64,000 nt of DNA from Lentisphaeria bacterium UBA4640 (GTDB lineage: Bacteria; Verrucomicrobiota; Lentisphaeria; Victivallales; UBA1829): positions 16,125 through 80,124 of the forward strand of contig DHMO01000030.1 of NCBI GenBank assembly GCA_002405835.1, written 5' to 3'. Positions 15,226 to 23,815 of the stretch are shown here, in pieces (the first letter of the stretch is position 1; each line of letters begins with the position of its first letter). Position numbers and translations under genes: made by a program. The notes under the pieces are model-generated. The model did no database searches, had not been told where the DNA came from, and worked only from the letters and a program-made list of their open reading frames with translations.

Positions 15226-17688
15226 TTATTTGTTATAGAGGATACGGATATTCCGGATCCAGTAGGTGATCGAATCTGTGTTCGGGTTCAGCCCGATGCG
15301 GATTTTCACAATCCGTTCCGGATTCGTTTTGCTCAGGGAAACCTGACAGGTCTTCCAGTCGCCCGACGGCTTCGCCATCCGGAGATGCTCTGTGCGGAAC
15401 TTTCCCTGTTCATCCTGCGTTACAGTCATGGTGAGCATGAACAGAACCTTGTCCGACGGCTCCGCTTTCACATCGAAGACAATGCTGTTCGCGCCCTTCA
15501 GCGACTCCTGTGGAAGCTGGAGTTCGTAGGTCGGGTAAGCCCAGCGGTCACGGCGCCCGAAGAACTTCGTTTCAAAACGGATCGCCTGCTCTGCCGGATC
15601 ATTGGCAATAACCATGCGGCCGGAACTGTTCGCCTTCCAGTTCCCGGCGTCCTGCATTTCCGGATAGCTCTCCACACGCGATTCCGCCTGCCGTTTTGAA
15701 CTGTTGAACATATCCATCACCAGCGGGCTGGTTTCCCTGCCGTTGAATGTTCCGGAAACCGTCATGGTTGTTGTAAAATCTTTCCGGAAAACGGGTGATA
15801 TTTCAAGCGGGAAAGCCGCTTTGCCGAACGGCTTCAGCGTCACGGTCTGCGGAAGTCCGGCTGTCTTGACGCCCTCCAGATGAACCGTTCCCGTTTTCGT
15901 TTCCGCCGAAAGATTCCAGACTTCCAGGGTCAGTTTTGCCATCTCCTTCGTCACATCAACCGCGTCTTTTTCCGAACTCAAACGGAAATCTTTTGAAAGA
16001 GCGGCACGGTAGACGATTGTGCGGTCATACGGCGTTTCCGCCGGAGCAAAACATCTTTTGCCGCGCACACACGGAACAGCCGGTTTCAGCCCCGAAAGAC
16101 CGTTGATGTAAGCCGGCATGCGCGTGGAATTCAGAACCAGCTTTCCATCCCGGGCTTCCGCGCGGAACGGCGTTCCGAAAATATCGGTCCCGCGGTAGAC
16201 CCCGTCCTTCGCGGCAAGAGTAAATGTACGGCTGAACGGATTGTCCGTAATCTCCGGGCGGTCACCTCCCGCATCCACTTCCGAAACACTCCAGAACACA
16301 ACGGTCTGCGAGCCGTCCGGCTGGCGGAACAGGAAGGCACGGATCTCTTTCCCCGCCTCCATCTTCCCCTCAAGAACAGCGGAACCGAGCATATCGGCAA
16401 GGTTTGAGAACGCCGTGTATCCGGGCTTGACGGTGTAGTCGTGCCGCATCAGCCCCCAGTCTTTGGACCCTCCGTTTTCATTGTATGCAGGAAGGACAAA
16501 GAAGAAATCGCGATCCGCACCGAGGTTCTGCATTCCGATCATCATCTTCGGAAGATATTCGGCGACAACAAGCTCTTGACGCGGAGAATGGCGCTTGACT
16601 CCCCGGATTCCGCTCTCCTCCTGTGCGGAACCCTCCGCGCGGCAGCCGCTTTCCGTAAACCAGAGCGGGCGTTCCGAAACGCCGTACAGTTTCCGGAAAA
16701 CTTCAATCTTCGCAAAGATTTCCGGATAACGGTCAAGCGGCGCATAGGTGTGAGCATTGAAAATGTCAAAATAATCCCGGAGTCCGTTCTTCAGCATGGC
16801 GTGCGCATAAGGCGGAACGGCCTGCGCAAGCCCGCCGAATGCAACCGGAAGCGACGGGTCGCCGGCTTTGAATCCGAGATACGCGGCCTTCATCGCGGCG
16901 GCATAATCCCAGGCGCCTTCCGGAGCGAAACCGATATCCTGTTCATTCCAGAACTCCCAGTCCGTCATTTTCCCTTTGAAAGTGACTGCGAGCGTTTTGC
17001 AGAATTCATAGACGGCTCCGAGATCGGCGGGAAGTTTTTCATTACCGCCGCGGTTCCAGACCGGCGTATCGTGGAACATGCCGGAAATTCCGATTCCCCG
17101 GGCGGAAAGAAGTTCCGCATTGAGCATGTAACGTCCCCAGTCGTATTTCCCCGGCGTGCGTTCACACTCAGACCAGCGCAGACGGTCACGGATAACTGTC
17201 ATGCCGCCGCGCCTCGCCGCTTCCGAAACAATCCCGTATGCGGCTCCGGGATGGATTGTGTTGCGGCGGTTCGGCTCCGCAAGCCAGCTTTGTCCGGTAT
17301 CGACCGCATAGAACATATCCGGATTGTGCGTGCGCTTCGCCGGATCGGGAACAACCGTGAAAGTGCGGACGCCGGAAAACACCGCATCGGGCGACTCCAG
17401 TCTGAGTTTATAATACCCGTTCGGCAATGCTTCCAGAACGAGTGTCCCATCCGGAGCGAACGTTCCGTTGCGCAGCACGGCATCCTTCCAGTCAAGCAGA
17501 GTCCATTTCACTTCGCCTGGATTCCGGAATTTGAGAGAGAACTTCAGCGGTTCATCCTGAATGAAGACCGAAGCGGGGGCGTGTGCCGTCACAGCCCGCG
17601 CGGCATCTTCCGCCTCCGCACGGAGCGGAGCAAACAGACAGCCCGCGGCAACCATGGTGAAAAGGAAAATTTTTTTATGCTTCATCAT
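15226..17688 (-). CDS. Secreted clan GH-A glycoside hydrolase, GH39-like
   Basis: The 820-residue protein has a signal peptide, an N-terminal beta domain, and a (beta/alpha)8 barrel with the clan GH-A pair: Glu249 in WEFWNEQD as acid/base and Glu346 in PLWFTESG as nucleophile, 97 residues apart. Barrel features include GMFHDTPVWNRGG and NAHTYAPLD. A C-terminal jelly-roll domain (last 150 residues) is shared with the next gene. GH39-like or related glycosidases act on xylo- or uronic-acid glycans; the exact substrate cannot be read. The frame is open up to 17799, but that extension overlaps the pseudopilin gene. AAGGGA next to the ATG pair at 17683-17688 and the signal peptide right after it fix the start. 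Confidence 0.82.
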   Translation of the reverse strand: MMKHKKIFLFTMVAAGCLFAPLRAEAEDAARAVTAHAPASVFIQDEPLKFSLKFRNPGEVKWTLLDWKDAVLRNGTFAPDGTLVLEALPNGYYKLRLESPDAVFSGVRTFTVVPDPAKRTHNPDMFYAVDTGQSWLAEPNRRNTIHPGAAYGIVSEAARRGGMTVIRDRLRWSECERTPGKYDWGRYMLNAELLSARGIGISGMFHDTPVWNRGGNEKLPADLGAVYEFCKTLAVTFKGKMTDWEFWNEQDIGFAPEGAWDYAAAMKAAYLGFKAGDPSLPVAFGGLAQAVPPYAHAMLKNGLRDYFDIFNAHTYAPLDRYPEIFAKIEVFRKLYGVSERPLWFTESGCRAEGSAQEESGIRGVKRHSPRQELVVAEYLPKMMIGMQNLGADRDFFFVLPAYNENGGSKDWGLMRHDYTVKPGYTAFSNLADMLGSAVLEGKMEAGKEIRAFLFRQPDGSQTVVFWSVSEVDAGGDRPEITDNPFSRTFTLAAKDGVYRGTDIFGTPFRAEARDGKLVLNSTRMPAYINGLSGLKPAVPCVRGKRCFAPAETPYDRTIVYRAALSKDFRLSSEKDAVDVTKEMAKLTLEVWNLSAETKTGTVHLEGVKTAGLPQTVTLKPFGKAAFPLEISPVFRKDFTTTMTVSGTFNGRETSPLVMDMFNSSKRQAESRVESYPEMQDAGNWKANSSGRMVIANDPAEQAIRFETKFFGRRDRWAYPTYELQLPQESLKGANSIVFDVKAEPSDKVLFMLTMTVTQDEQGKFRTEHLRMAKPSGDWKTCQVSLSKTNPERIVKIRIGLNPNTDSITYWIRNIRILYNK

Positions 17689-17701
17689 TGTTCCCTTTAT
17701 C

Positions 17702-18475
17702 TTACTGCAGCTGAGAATCATCCGGGCTGGCGCCCCAGAACCAGGAAACCCAGCGCGCTCCCGCATTTGCCCAGACGCGCGCCCGCTGATTCGCAACATG
17801 ACCGTCTCCGAAGGTGTGATTCGCCGTCAACCCGGGATGCCGAAACGCGATTACCCCCGTATTCTTCCAGCCCGAAGGAGCCCAGCCTGTCGCAGCTTCC
17901 TCATAAGAAACCATGTGCGCATAGCCGCGCTCCGATTTCATATCCGCATAAAGCAGACGCTCCGTCGGACGCTTCAGCGCGGTAAGACGCCAGCGGTGCG
18001 CATAGGACGCGCTGTCCGCTGAAAACATGAAACGGTTTGGTCCGATGTGCTGATTCCCGGCCGTCGCATAATCAATCCATTCAGTAACAGCGGGACATCT
18101 CATGCTTGCAAGTTTCGGACGGTGCAGCCCGTCATTGTTCCGCTCCATAAACTCTGCATTTCCGCTGATCGGTTTCTTCGCAACATAACTCCAGAGCAAA
18201 GTCATGCAGACCGGGTTGTACGTTCCGACCTGGTGTTCAATCGGCAGGAATCCTCCGTTGTCATCAGCATACATCTGTGTATACGTTCCAAGCTGTTTCT
18301 GATTTGATGCGCAGCTGATCGCTCTAGCCTTGTCCCGCGCCTTTCCGAGCGCCGGCAGAAGCATGCCGGCAAGGATAGCTATGATGGCAATTACCACAAG
18401 GAGCTCTATAAGGGTGAATTTGTTGAATTTGCCCTTGAAATATGCAATGTTTCCTCTGGCGGAATGATGTTTCAT
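17702..18475 (-). CDS. Pseudopilin of cassette 2
   Basis: The 257-residue protein has the prepilin site [13 protein letters not shown] near residue 20, the usual [19 protein letters not shown] stalk helix and a C-terminal [17 protein letters not shown] stretch that resembles H-X9-DG with one extra residue. The start is placed at 18475 because AGGTGA lies six bases before it; an upstream ATG at 18550 would add 25 unlikely residues. It is 13 bases from the hydrolase it precedes and follows the LacI2 gene, the same order as in cassette 1. Confidence 0.87.
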   Translation of the reverse strand: MKHHSARGNIAYFKGKFNKFTLIELLVVIAIIAILAGMLLPALGKARDKARAISCASNQKQLGTYTQMYADDNGGFLPIEHQVGTYNPVCMTLLWSYVAKKPISGNAEFMERNNDGLHRPKLASMRCPAVTEWIDYATAGNQHIGPNRFMFSADSASYAHRWRLTALKRPTERLLYADMKSERGYAHMVSYEEAATGWAPSGWKNTGVIAFRHPGLTANHTFGDGHVANQRARVWANAGARWVSWFWGASPDDSQLQ

Positions 18476-18668
18476 TGTGTCACCTGTCTTGTCTTTCGTT
18501 TTCCGGTTCCGGTTAAGTTCGGCAAAATCGCTGAAATAAGAATTTGTCATCTCATATCTCCTCCGTTTTTGCCCGTTTTCCGCAATGTGTTCATGCGAAA
18601 TACGAATTTCTGTTTCATTCTGTTTTTTTATTTGTTATTTTGCGAAAAATATGCAGTCTGTTCATTGT

Positions 18669-19688
18669 TCAGCTCCGGAGCTTCCGGGTTGTCGCCCGCT
18701 CAATGATGCGTTCACCGAGTTCCGCACGCGTAACCGTGGCGCGGGGAACGACGCCGCGCATCAGACGGTGCAGTTTGCCCGCGGCTGCATTTCCAAGCAG
18801 CTTCAGCGGAACCGCAACCGTGCTCAGGGTGGGAGACATATACGCCATCACCGGAAAATCATCGCAGCTCAGCACGGAAATATCTTCCGGAACGCGGACG
18901 GAACGGCGTTTCAGCGCATTGATCACGCCGAGCGCAGGCTCCAGACCTGTCGCAAAAATCGCGGTCAATCCGGGAGCACGCTCCAGCAGCTTTTCAGCCC
19001 CGAGCACCCCCGCAAGAAACCCATCCGGCTTCTCAAGCGCCAGCTCGCTCTCGCGGACAACCGCGGCATCGGGATACGCCTCAAGAAAGCCCGAAAGACG
19101 CTCCCGCCCGCCGCGCGCATCCGAAGGAGAGACCAGGATTCCCGCTTTCGTGTGACCGAGTCCGCGCAAATATTCCCCCGCCGTTCTGCCGATTCCGGAA
19201 AAATCAACCGAAACACTCTTTTTCCTGTCCGGAGCCGTCCCGTTGATGACGCAATAGGGGAAATTGTTTCTCTCCAGCGTCTCCAGATATCCGCTCTCTT
19301 CATTGGTGCGGATGGCGAGAACGCCATCGATTCCGCGCCGCCCGAGCTCCTTGATAAGATCGTACCGCGTCCACTCCTCCGCGGAGCCGGCAATCAGAGT
19401 CATGGTCAGCTTTTCCGCATGGCAGTACTCCGCGATTCCCTCCAGAACACTGCTGAGATACTGATTGAAATCCAGCGGGATGTTCTCATGCTGCTGGACA
19501 AGCACGCCGATGCACGGGATCTTGCTGCGGACCGCGCGCGGACGGAAATTCATCTCCGCCGCGATCTTCTGAATCTCGCGCCGCATCTCTTCGCTCAGCT
19601 CCGGCGAATTTTTCAGCGCCTTGCTGACCGTGGAAGGCGAAACCTTCGCAATCCGGCTGAGTGTATATATCGTTGTCTTCGTGCTCAT
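18669..19688 (-). CDS. LacI-family transcriptional regulator, cassette 2
   Basis: The protein of about 339 residues has the LacI helix-turn-helix at its start (LSRIAKVSPSTVSKALKN) and a sugar-binding-type core with GVLVQQHENIPLDF and DGVLAIRTNEESGY. It also has a C-terminal SVLSCDDFPVMAYMSPTLSTV segment typical of GalR/LacI dimerisation domains. A TTG start at 19700 is possible, but the ATG at 19688 puts the helix-turn-helix at the normal distance. A consensus promoter lies 43 bases upstream. It probably controls the pseudopilin and hydrolase genes that follow after about 190 bases. Confidence 0.9.
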   Translation of the reverse strand: MSTKTTIYTLSRIAKVSPSTVSKALKNSPELSEEMRREIQKIAAEMNFRPRAVRSKIPCIGVLVQQHENIPLDFNQYLSSVLEGIAEYCHAEKLTMTLIAGSAEEWTRYDLIKELGRRGIDGVLAIRTNEESGYLETLERNNFPYCVINGTAPDRKKSVSVDFSGIGRTAGEYLRGLGHTKAGILVSPSDARGGRERLSGFLEAYPDAAVVRESELALEKPDGFLAGVLGAEKLLERAPGLTAIFATGLEPALGVINALKRRSVRVPEDISVLSCDDFPVMAYMSPTLSTVAVPLKLLGNAAAGKLHRLMRGVVPRATVTRAELGERIIERATTRKLRS

Positions 19689-19730
19689 CTTTTTCCGCAA
19701 ATAAAATTATTTCGATTTGTTTCTGCTTTA

Positions 19731-19759
19731 ATTATAGCACAAACAGATAAAATTGTCAA
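19731..19759 (-). promoter_or_regulatory. Consensus sigma-70 promoter of LacI cassette 2
   Basis: Minus-strand TTGACA (19754-19759), a 17-base spacer and TATAAT (19731-19736). The -10 surroundings (TTGTG-TATAATTAAAG) are nearly the same as in the other LacI promoter. Confidence 0.75.
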
Positions 19760-19796
19760 GAGGGAAAAATGAAAAAAACAGATGATTTTTCAAGAA

Positions 19797-19830
19797 GCGT
19801 GCGGCTCCGGGGAGAACTGGAGCCGCACGC
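19797..19830 (-). terminator. Terminator-like hairpin after holA
   Basis: GCGTGCGGCTCC and GGAGCCGCACGC form a perfect 12-bp stem with a 10-base loop, 6 bases after the holA stop. The minus-strand downstream stretch is only moderately T-rich (TTCTTGAAAAATC), so termination strength is uncertain. Confidence 0.5.
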
Positions 19831-19835
19831 GCGGT

Positions 19836-20960
19836 TCAAATGCGTTTCTTTGCCGGACCGGCAATGCGGATTGCCAGATTTTCCAGACAGCGGCGGGCAT
19901 CGGAACCCGTCACGATCGCGCGGTTCGCCTCGAATATGGCGTCGAACACATCCGCCATCTCCTGCGGAGTGAAGCGTTTCACATTTCCCCACATCTTGAA
20001 CGCGCGGAACGGATGCAGAGAGACAAACGAATTCTTCACGCCCTGATTCTTCAAGTCTGCAAAAAGCGACTCGAAAAATGACGGGCTTGCATTGTTCGGA
20101 ATCGAATAACGTTCGCCTTCACATTTCAGAGTCAGAAGTTTTTTGAATTCCGAAGAGACCGCTCCCAGAATCGCCAGCTCCACTTTGCCGGAACTCCCCT
20201 GTTCCAGCGTTCCGATGATCGCCGGAATCAGCGCAATCGCCTTCGGGGCGTTGCGTTCGGCAAGTGCGCCCGAAAACTCCCACGAAAGAGCTTCCGGAGT
20301 CACCGTGCAGACCGCATGGCAGTCCGCAAGCGTGATTCCCGGCTGTCCCTCGGTGTACGCAAGAAGTTTATCAAGTTCATTGCGCAGACGCGGCAGGTCG
20401 CCCGCGGAGGTTTCCGCGAGGAAAGTTGCCGCATCGGGAGCGATGCGTTTGTTCTCCGCCGCGCACATGTCCTGCACCCGGCGGGTCATGGCAACACCGA
20501 AGTCGCGCGCTTTCGGGTCGATTTTATCGAACCAGTTCAGCGAACCGTTCTCCTTGCAGACCGCCGCGCAGACCTTGTAGAACGTGCGCTTGCGGTCAAT
20601 GCCAGGCCCGTCAATGACGACGGTGATGCCGTCCATGATTCCGTCTTTGAAAAGCCCGGCAAGATATTCAAGCCGGTTCTTCCGCTTTTTGTCGGAAGAC
20701 TCGGCAAAGGCGGCGTCAAATTTGTCGAAATGACGGAGCCAGATGATCTTTTCGGGCGTGAGAAACGGCGGAGTCGTGACGGAATTGATCAGTTGGTCGA
20801 GCAGAGCATCATACTTTTCGGTGTCGGAATCGCCGCGGATGATCTCCAGCGCCGGGTTGTCCTCCGGCGAATCACCGCAGAGTTTTCGAATGAACTTCGT
20901 GACACTCTCCTTGATGGAGAAGTTGTCCGAACCGGAAAAGATGTGAAGCTGTCCGCTCAT
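19836..20960 (-). CDS. holA: DNA polymerase III subunit delta
   Basis: The 374-residue protein resembles HolA over its length. It opens with LHIFSGSDNFSIKE, equivalent to the Y-x-x-x-G-x-(D/E) start of the delta AAA-like domain, followed by TPPFLTPEKIIWLRHFDKF and TVVIDGPGIDRKRTFYK. The signature ETSAGDLPRLRNELDKLLAY near residues 205-225 is the family's most conserved stretch (G-D-L-R-x-x-x-N-E-L-x-K-L). It loads the sliding clamp within the clamp loader. It starts two bases after the M42 peptidase stop, so both are likely on one transcript. Confidence 0.85.
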   Translation of the reverse strand: MSGQLHIFSGSDNFSIKESVTKFIRKLCGDSPEDNPALEIIRGDSDTEKYDALLDQLINSVTTPPFLTPEKIIWLRHFDKFDAAFAESSDKKRKNRLEYLAGLFKDGIMDGITVVIDGPGIDRKRTFYKVCAAVCKENGSLNWFDKIDPKARDFGVAMTRRVQDMCAAENKRIAPDAATFLAETSAGDLPRLRNELDKLLAYTEGQPGITLADCHAVCTVTPEALSWEFSGALAERNAPKAIALIPAIIGTLEQGSSGKVELAILGAVSSEFKKLLTLKCEGERYSIPNNASPSFFESLFADLKNQGVKNSFVSLHPFRAFKMWGNVKRFTPQEMADVFDAIFEANRAIVTGSDARRCLENLAIRIAGPAKKRI

Positions 20961-20962
20961 GT

Positions 20963-22036
20963 TCAGTCGATCCCCGGGATGAAGGTGCTTGTTTCATCAA
21001 GAGACATGATGGTGTCCGCGATCAGTTTCGCGGCGTTCTCGGCGTCGCGCAGGTCGCACATCTCAATCGGCGTGTGCATGTAACGGTTCGGGATGCTGAC
21101 GAGCGCAGTGGCGACTCCGGCGCGGGAGAGCTGGATCTGTGCGGTGTCGGTTCCGCCGCTCGCGCGGTGACCGGCTTCAATCTGCACGGGAATTTTGCCC
21201 TTCTTCGCGGCGGCGATAATTTTGGAATAGAGCACGGGATTGATATCGGCGTTGCGGCAGATAATGGGACCGCCGCCGAGGGTGACGTCACCCCACTGCT
21301 TCTTTTCCACACCCGGGACATCCGTCGCAAAACCGACGTCGACCGCGATTGCGGCCTGCGGATCAATGGCGAACGAACTGGTCTTGGAACCGCGCAGTCC
21401 GAGTTCCTCCTGAACCGTGCCGACTGCGTAGACGCCGAGTTTGCATCCGCGCTCCGAGAGGAGACGGAAGGCCTCCGCAATCACAAACGCGCCGATCTTG
21501 TCGTCGAGTCCCTTCGACATGATCCGGTGTTTGCCGAAGCGTGCGGCGTTGACGCGGAACGCAACAGGATCACCGATGGAAACGAGTTTTTCCGCCTCCG
21601 CCTTGCTTTCAGCGCCGATATCGATCCAGAGCTCGTTGATCTCCATGACCGTTTCACGCTCTTTCGGAGTCTGGAGGTGAATCGGCTTGCGTCCGATCAC
21701 GCCCGGAACCTTGCCGTTCGCCGTGAGGATGTCGACTTCAAGCGCGGGAAGAGTGACCTTGTCGATGCCGCCGACCGCGCGGAAGGTGATCAGCCCGTCG
21801 TCGGTGATGTAGACGACCTGGAAACCGATCTCGTCGTAGTGTCCCGCAAGCATGATGCGGAAGGGGGAATCGGGGTTCAGAATGCCGATGGTGTTTCCGG
21901 TGACATCGGTGTAAACCTCATCCGCGAAGGCTTCCAGACGCTCCCGGAAGACCTTTGCTGAAGGAATTTCGAACCCGGACGGACCGGAAGTTCGTAATAA
22001 TTCATCAAAAAACTTTAAACTTGCGGCATTTAGCAT
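20963..22036 (-). CDS. M42-family metallo-aminopeptidase
   Basis: The 357-residue protein belongs to the M42 glutamyl aminopeptidase/endoglucanase-like family. It shows LLRTSGPSGFE at the start, MLAGHYDEIGFQV with the first metal His and catalytic Asp, KGLDDKIGAF with the bridging Asp, and TVQEELGLRGSK with the Glu pair. ISVDVGFATD-type sequence (here IAVDVGFATDVP) and the terminal AGHRASGGTD plus NRYMHTPIE complete the metal site. It trims N-terminal residues from peptides in the cytoplasm as a large oligomer. AAGGAG precedes the ATG. Confidence 0.9.
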   Translation of the reverse strand: MLNAASLKFFDELLRTSGPSGFEIPSAKVFRERLEAFADEVYTDVTGNTIGILNPDSPFRIMLAGHYDEIGFQVVYITDDGLITFRAVGGIDKVTLPALEVDILTANGKVPGVIGRKPIHLQTPKERETVMEINELWIDIGAESKAEAEKLVSIGDPVAFRVNAARFGKHRIMSKGLDDKIGAFVIAEAFRLLSERGCKLGVYAVGTVQEELGLRGSKTSSFAIDPQAAIAVDVGFATDVPGVEKKQWGDVTLGGGPIICRNADINPVLYSKIIAAAKKGKIPVQIEAGHRASGGTDTAQIQLSRAGVATALVSIPNRYMHTPIEMCDLRDAENAAKLIADTIMSLDETSTFIPGID

Positions 22037-22113
22037 TATATTACTCCTTTCGTAAAGTTTTTGCTTTCGTAACGCCTTCGCGACTTTAAAATCGCGGGGA
22101 AAAATTTTAACCC

Positions 22114-22137
22114 ATGGAAATGTACCATGAATTTTGA
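22114..22137 (+). other. Seven-codon open frame overlapping the prfB start
   Basis: ATG at 22114 opens MEMYHEF and ends at TGA 22135-22137, inside codons 3-4 of prfB. It is in the +1 frame relative to prfB and ends with TTTTGAA. Neither start has a convincing ribosome site. It may be chance, or a leader read by the ribosome. Confidence 0.25.
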
Positions 22138-23218
22138 AGAATTAAAACTGAAAACGACAGAAATTTCAGAAAGAATTGCTTATTTGGCAAAATTTCTGAA
22201 GATCGCCGACCACCGGAAGCAGGTCAAAGACCTCGAAGAAGTCATGGCACGTCCGGATTTCTGGGATGACAAAGAGAAAGCCCAGGAGACCGTCCAGAAG
22301 CTCAGCTCCGAAAAAAACATCGTCGAACCCTTCTCCGCACTGGAAAAGCACGGCGAGGATTTCGCCGCTCTCGCGGAATTCGCCGCGGAAGACGAGTCGT
22401 TCCTCGCCGAAGCCGACACTGCGCTCGTCGAACTCGAAAAAGAGATCGACAAGATGGAGCTGCTCAGCTTCCTCTCCGGAAAATTCGACCGCATGAACTG
22501 CTTCTTCTTCATTCACGCCGGAGCCGGCGGAACCGAATCCTGCGACTGGGCCTCCATTCTCCTGCGCATGTACCGCCGCTGGTTCGAGCGCAAGGGCTAC
22601 AAGGATGAAATTATCGACATGCAACCCGGCGACGAAGCCGGAATCAAGAGCGCCACCCTCCGCGTCGAAGGCGACTTCGCATACGGATACCTCAAGTGCG
22701 AGCGCGGCGTCCACCGCCTGGTCCGCATCTCCCCGTTCGACAGCAACGCCCGCCGTCACACATCCTTCGCCTCCGCCGACGCCTTCCCGGAACTCAAGGA
22801 AGACCTCGATATCCAGATTGACGAAAAAGATCTGCGCATCGACACCTACCGCGCGAGCGGCGCGGGCGGCCAGTACGTCAACCGTACCGACTCCGCCGTC
22901 CGTATCACCCACATTCCCACCGGAATCGTCGTCTCCTGCCAGATGGAACGCTCCCAGCACAAGAACCGCGCGATGGCGTACAAAATGCTGCAGGCGCGTC
23001 TGTATGAAGCCCAGGAAGAGCAGCGCAAGCGTGAAGCCGAACAGATTGCGGGCGAAAAATCCGAAATCGGATGGGGCAGCCAGATCCGTTCCTACGTTCT
23101 CCAGCCCTACCAGATGGTCAAAGACCTCCGCACCGGCTGCGAAACCGGAAACACCGCGGCTGTGCTCGACGGCGACATCGACCAGTTCGTCGAAGCCTAC
23201 CTGCGCTTCTGCAAATAA
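22127..23218 (+). CDS. prfB: Peptide chain release factor 2
   Basis: The 363-residue protein has the RF2 tripeptide anticodon SPF in RISPFDSNARRHTSF and the catalytic GGQ loop at residues 247-249 (SGAGGQYVN), close to the E. coli positions. RF2 ends translation at UAA and UGA. The whole gene is in one frame: the N-terminal stretch that in many bacteria contains an in-frame UGA and +1 shift reads LAKFLKIADHRKQ without interruption, so no programmed frameshift is needed. The start is taken from the family's N-terminus, since no clear ribosome site is visible. The HAD gene follows after 18 bases. Confidence 0.93.
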   Translation: MNFEELKLKTTEISERIAYLAKFLKIADHRKQVKDLEEVMARPDFWDDKEKAQETVQKLSSEKNIVEPFSALEKHGEDFAALAEFAAEDESFLAEADTALVELEKEIDKMELLSFLSGKFDRMNCFFFIHAGAGGTESCDWASILLRMYRRWFERKGYKDEIIDMQPGDEAGIKSATLRVEGDFAYGYLKCERGVHRLVRISPFDSNARRHTSFASADAFPELKEDLDIQIDEKDLRIDTYRASGAGGQYVNRTDSAVRITHIPTGIVVSCQMERSQHKNRAMAYKMLQARLYEAQEEQRKREAEQIAGEKSEIGWGSQIRSYVLQPYQMVKDLRTGCETGNTAAVLDGDIDQFVEAYLRFCK

Positions 23219-23236
23219 CGGGGAAGGACGGGAATC

Positions 23237-23815
23237 ATGCGGAAAACACTCACCGTTGCACTCGACATCGGGAACGTCTGCGTCCGGCTGGAATATGAAA
23301 ACGTATTCCGCGCCGCCGGACTCGAACCGGGCTCCGCGCTGCCGGAGGACGCCGACCGCGCGTTCTGCGAACTCGAATGCGGACGCATCGAAACGGAAGA
23401 GTGGCTCGATGTTCTCTGGAACTCGCTCGGAAGACGTTTCTCAAAAGAGCATCTTCTCGACGGCTGGAACAGCATTCTCGCAGGGCCCTTCCCCGGCGTG
23501 GAAAAATACATCCGCAAATATGCGGAGAGCGGCGTCAAATTCGTCTACCTCTCCGACATCTCCCGTCTGCACCTCAGCAAAGTCTGCCGCATTCTGCCGT
23601 TCGCACACCTGATTTATGACGGCGTCTACAGCTTTGAGGCGGGCGTCCGCAAGCCCGGCGCCGCGATGTACGAACTTTTTGAAAAGCGTCACGGCATCCC
23701 GGATTTCTATTTTGACGACAAGCTCTGCAACATCGAGGGCGCCCGGAAGCGCGGCTGGAACGCAATCCAGTTCACGCACGCGGAACAGCTCGGCCTCATC
23801 GGAGACGCATTATGA
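23237..23815 (+). CDS. HAD-family hydrolase (subfamily IA)
   Basis: The 192-residue protein opens with the HAD motif I as LDIGNVCVRL. Motif II follows at FVYLSDISRLH, with a Lys of motif III in GVRKPGAAMYE and acidic motif IV in DFYFDDKLCNIEGARKRGW. The second Asp of motif I is replaced by Asn, as in many YihX-type HAD phosphatases. The substrate cannot be read. Its stop overlaps the lpxK ATG by four bases, which suggests a role next to lipid A or sugar phosphate metabolism, but this is only context. Confidence 0.82.
   Translation: MRKTLTVALDIGNVCVRLEYENVFRAAGLEPGSALPEDADRAFCELECGRIETEEWLDVLWNSLGRRFSKEHLLDGWNSILAGPFPGVEKYIRKYAESGVKFVYLSDISRLHLSKVCRILPFAHLIYDGVYSFEAGVRKPGAAMYELFEKRHGIPDFYFDDKLCNIEGARKRGWNAIQFTHAEQLGLIGDAL

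Noticed and set aside
16441..17985. Plus-strand open frame of 514 codons
   Set aside because: Antisense to the GH-A hydrolase and pseudopilin genes; no family motifs and no start signal.
22180..22215. Programmed frameshift in prfB
   Set aside because: The frame is continuous through the usual shift site with no in-frame UGA.
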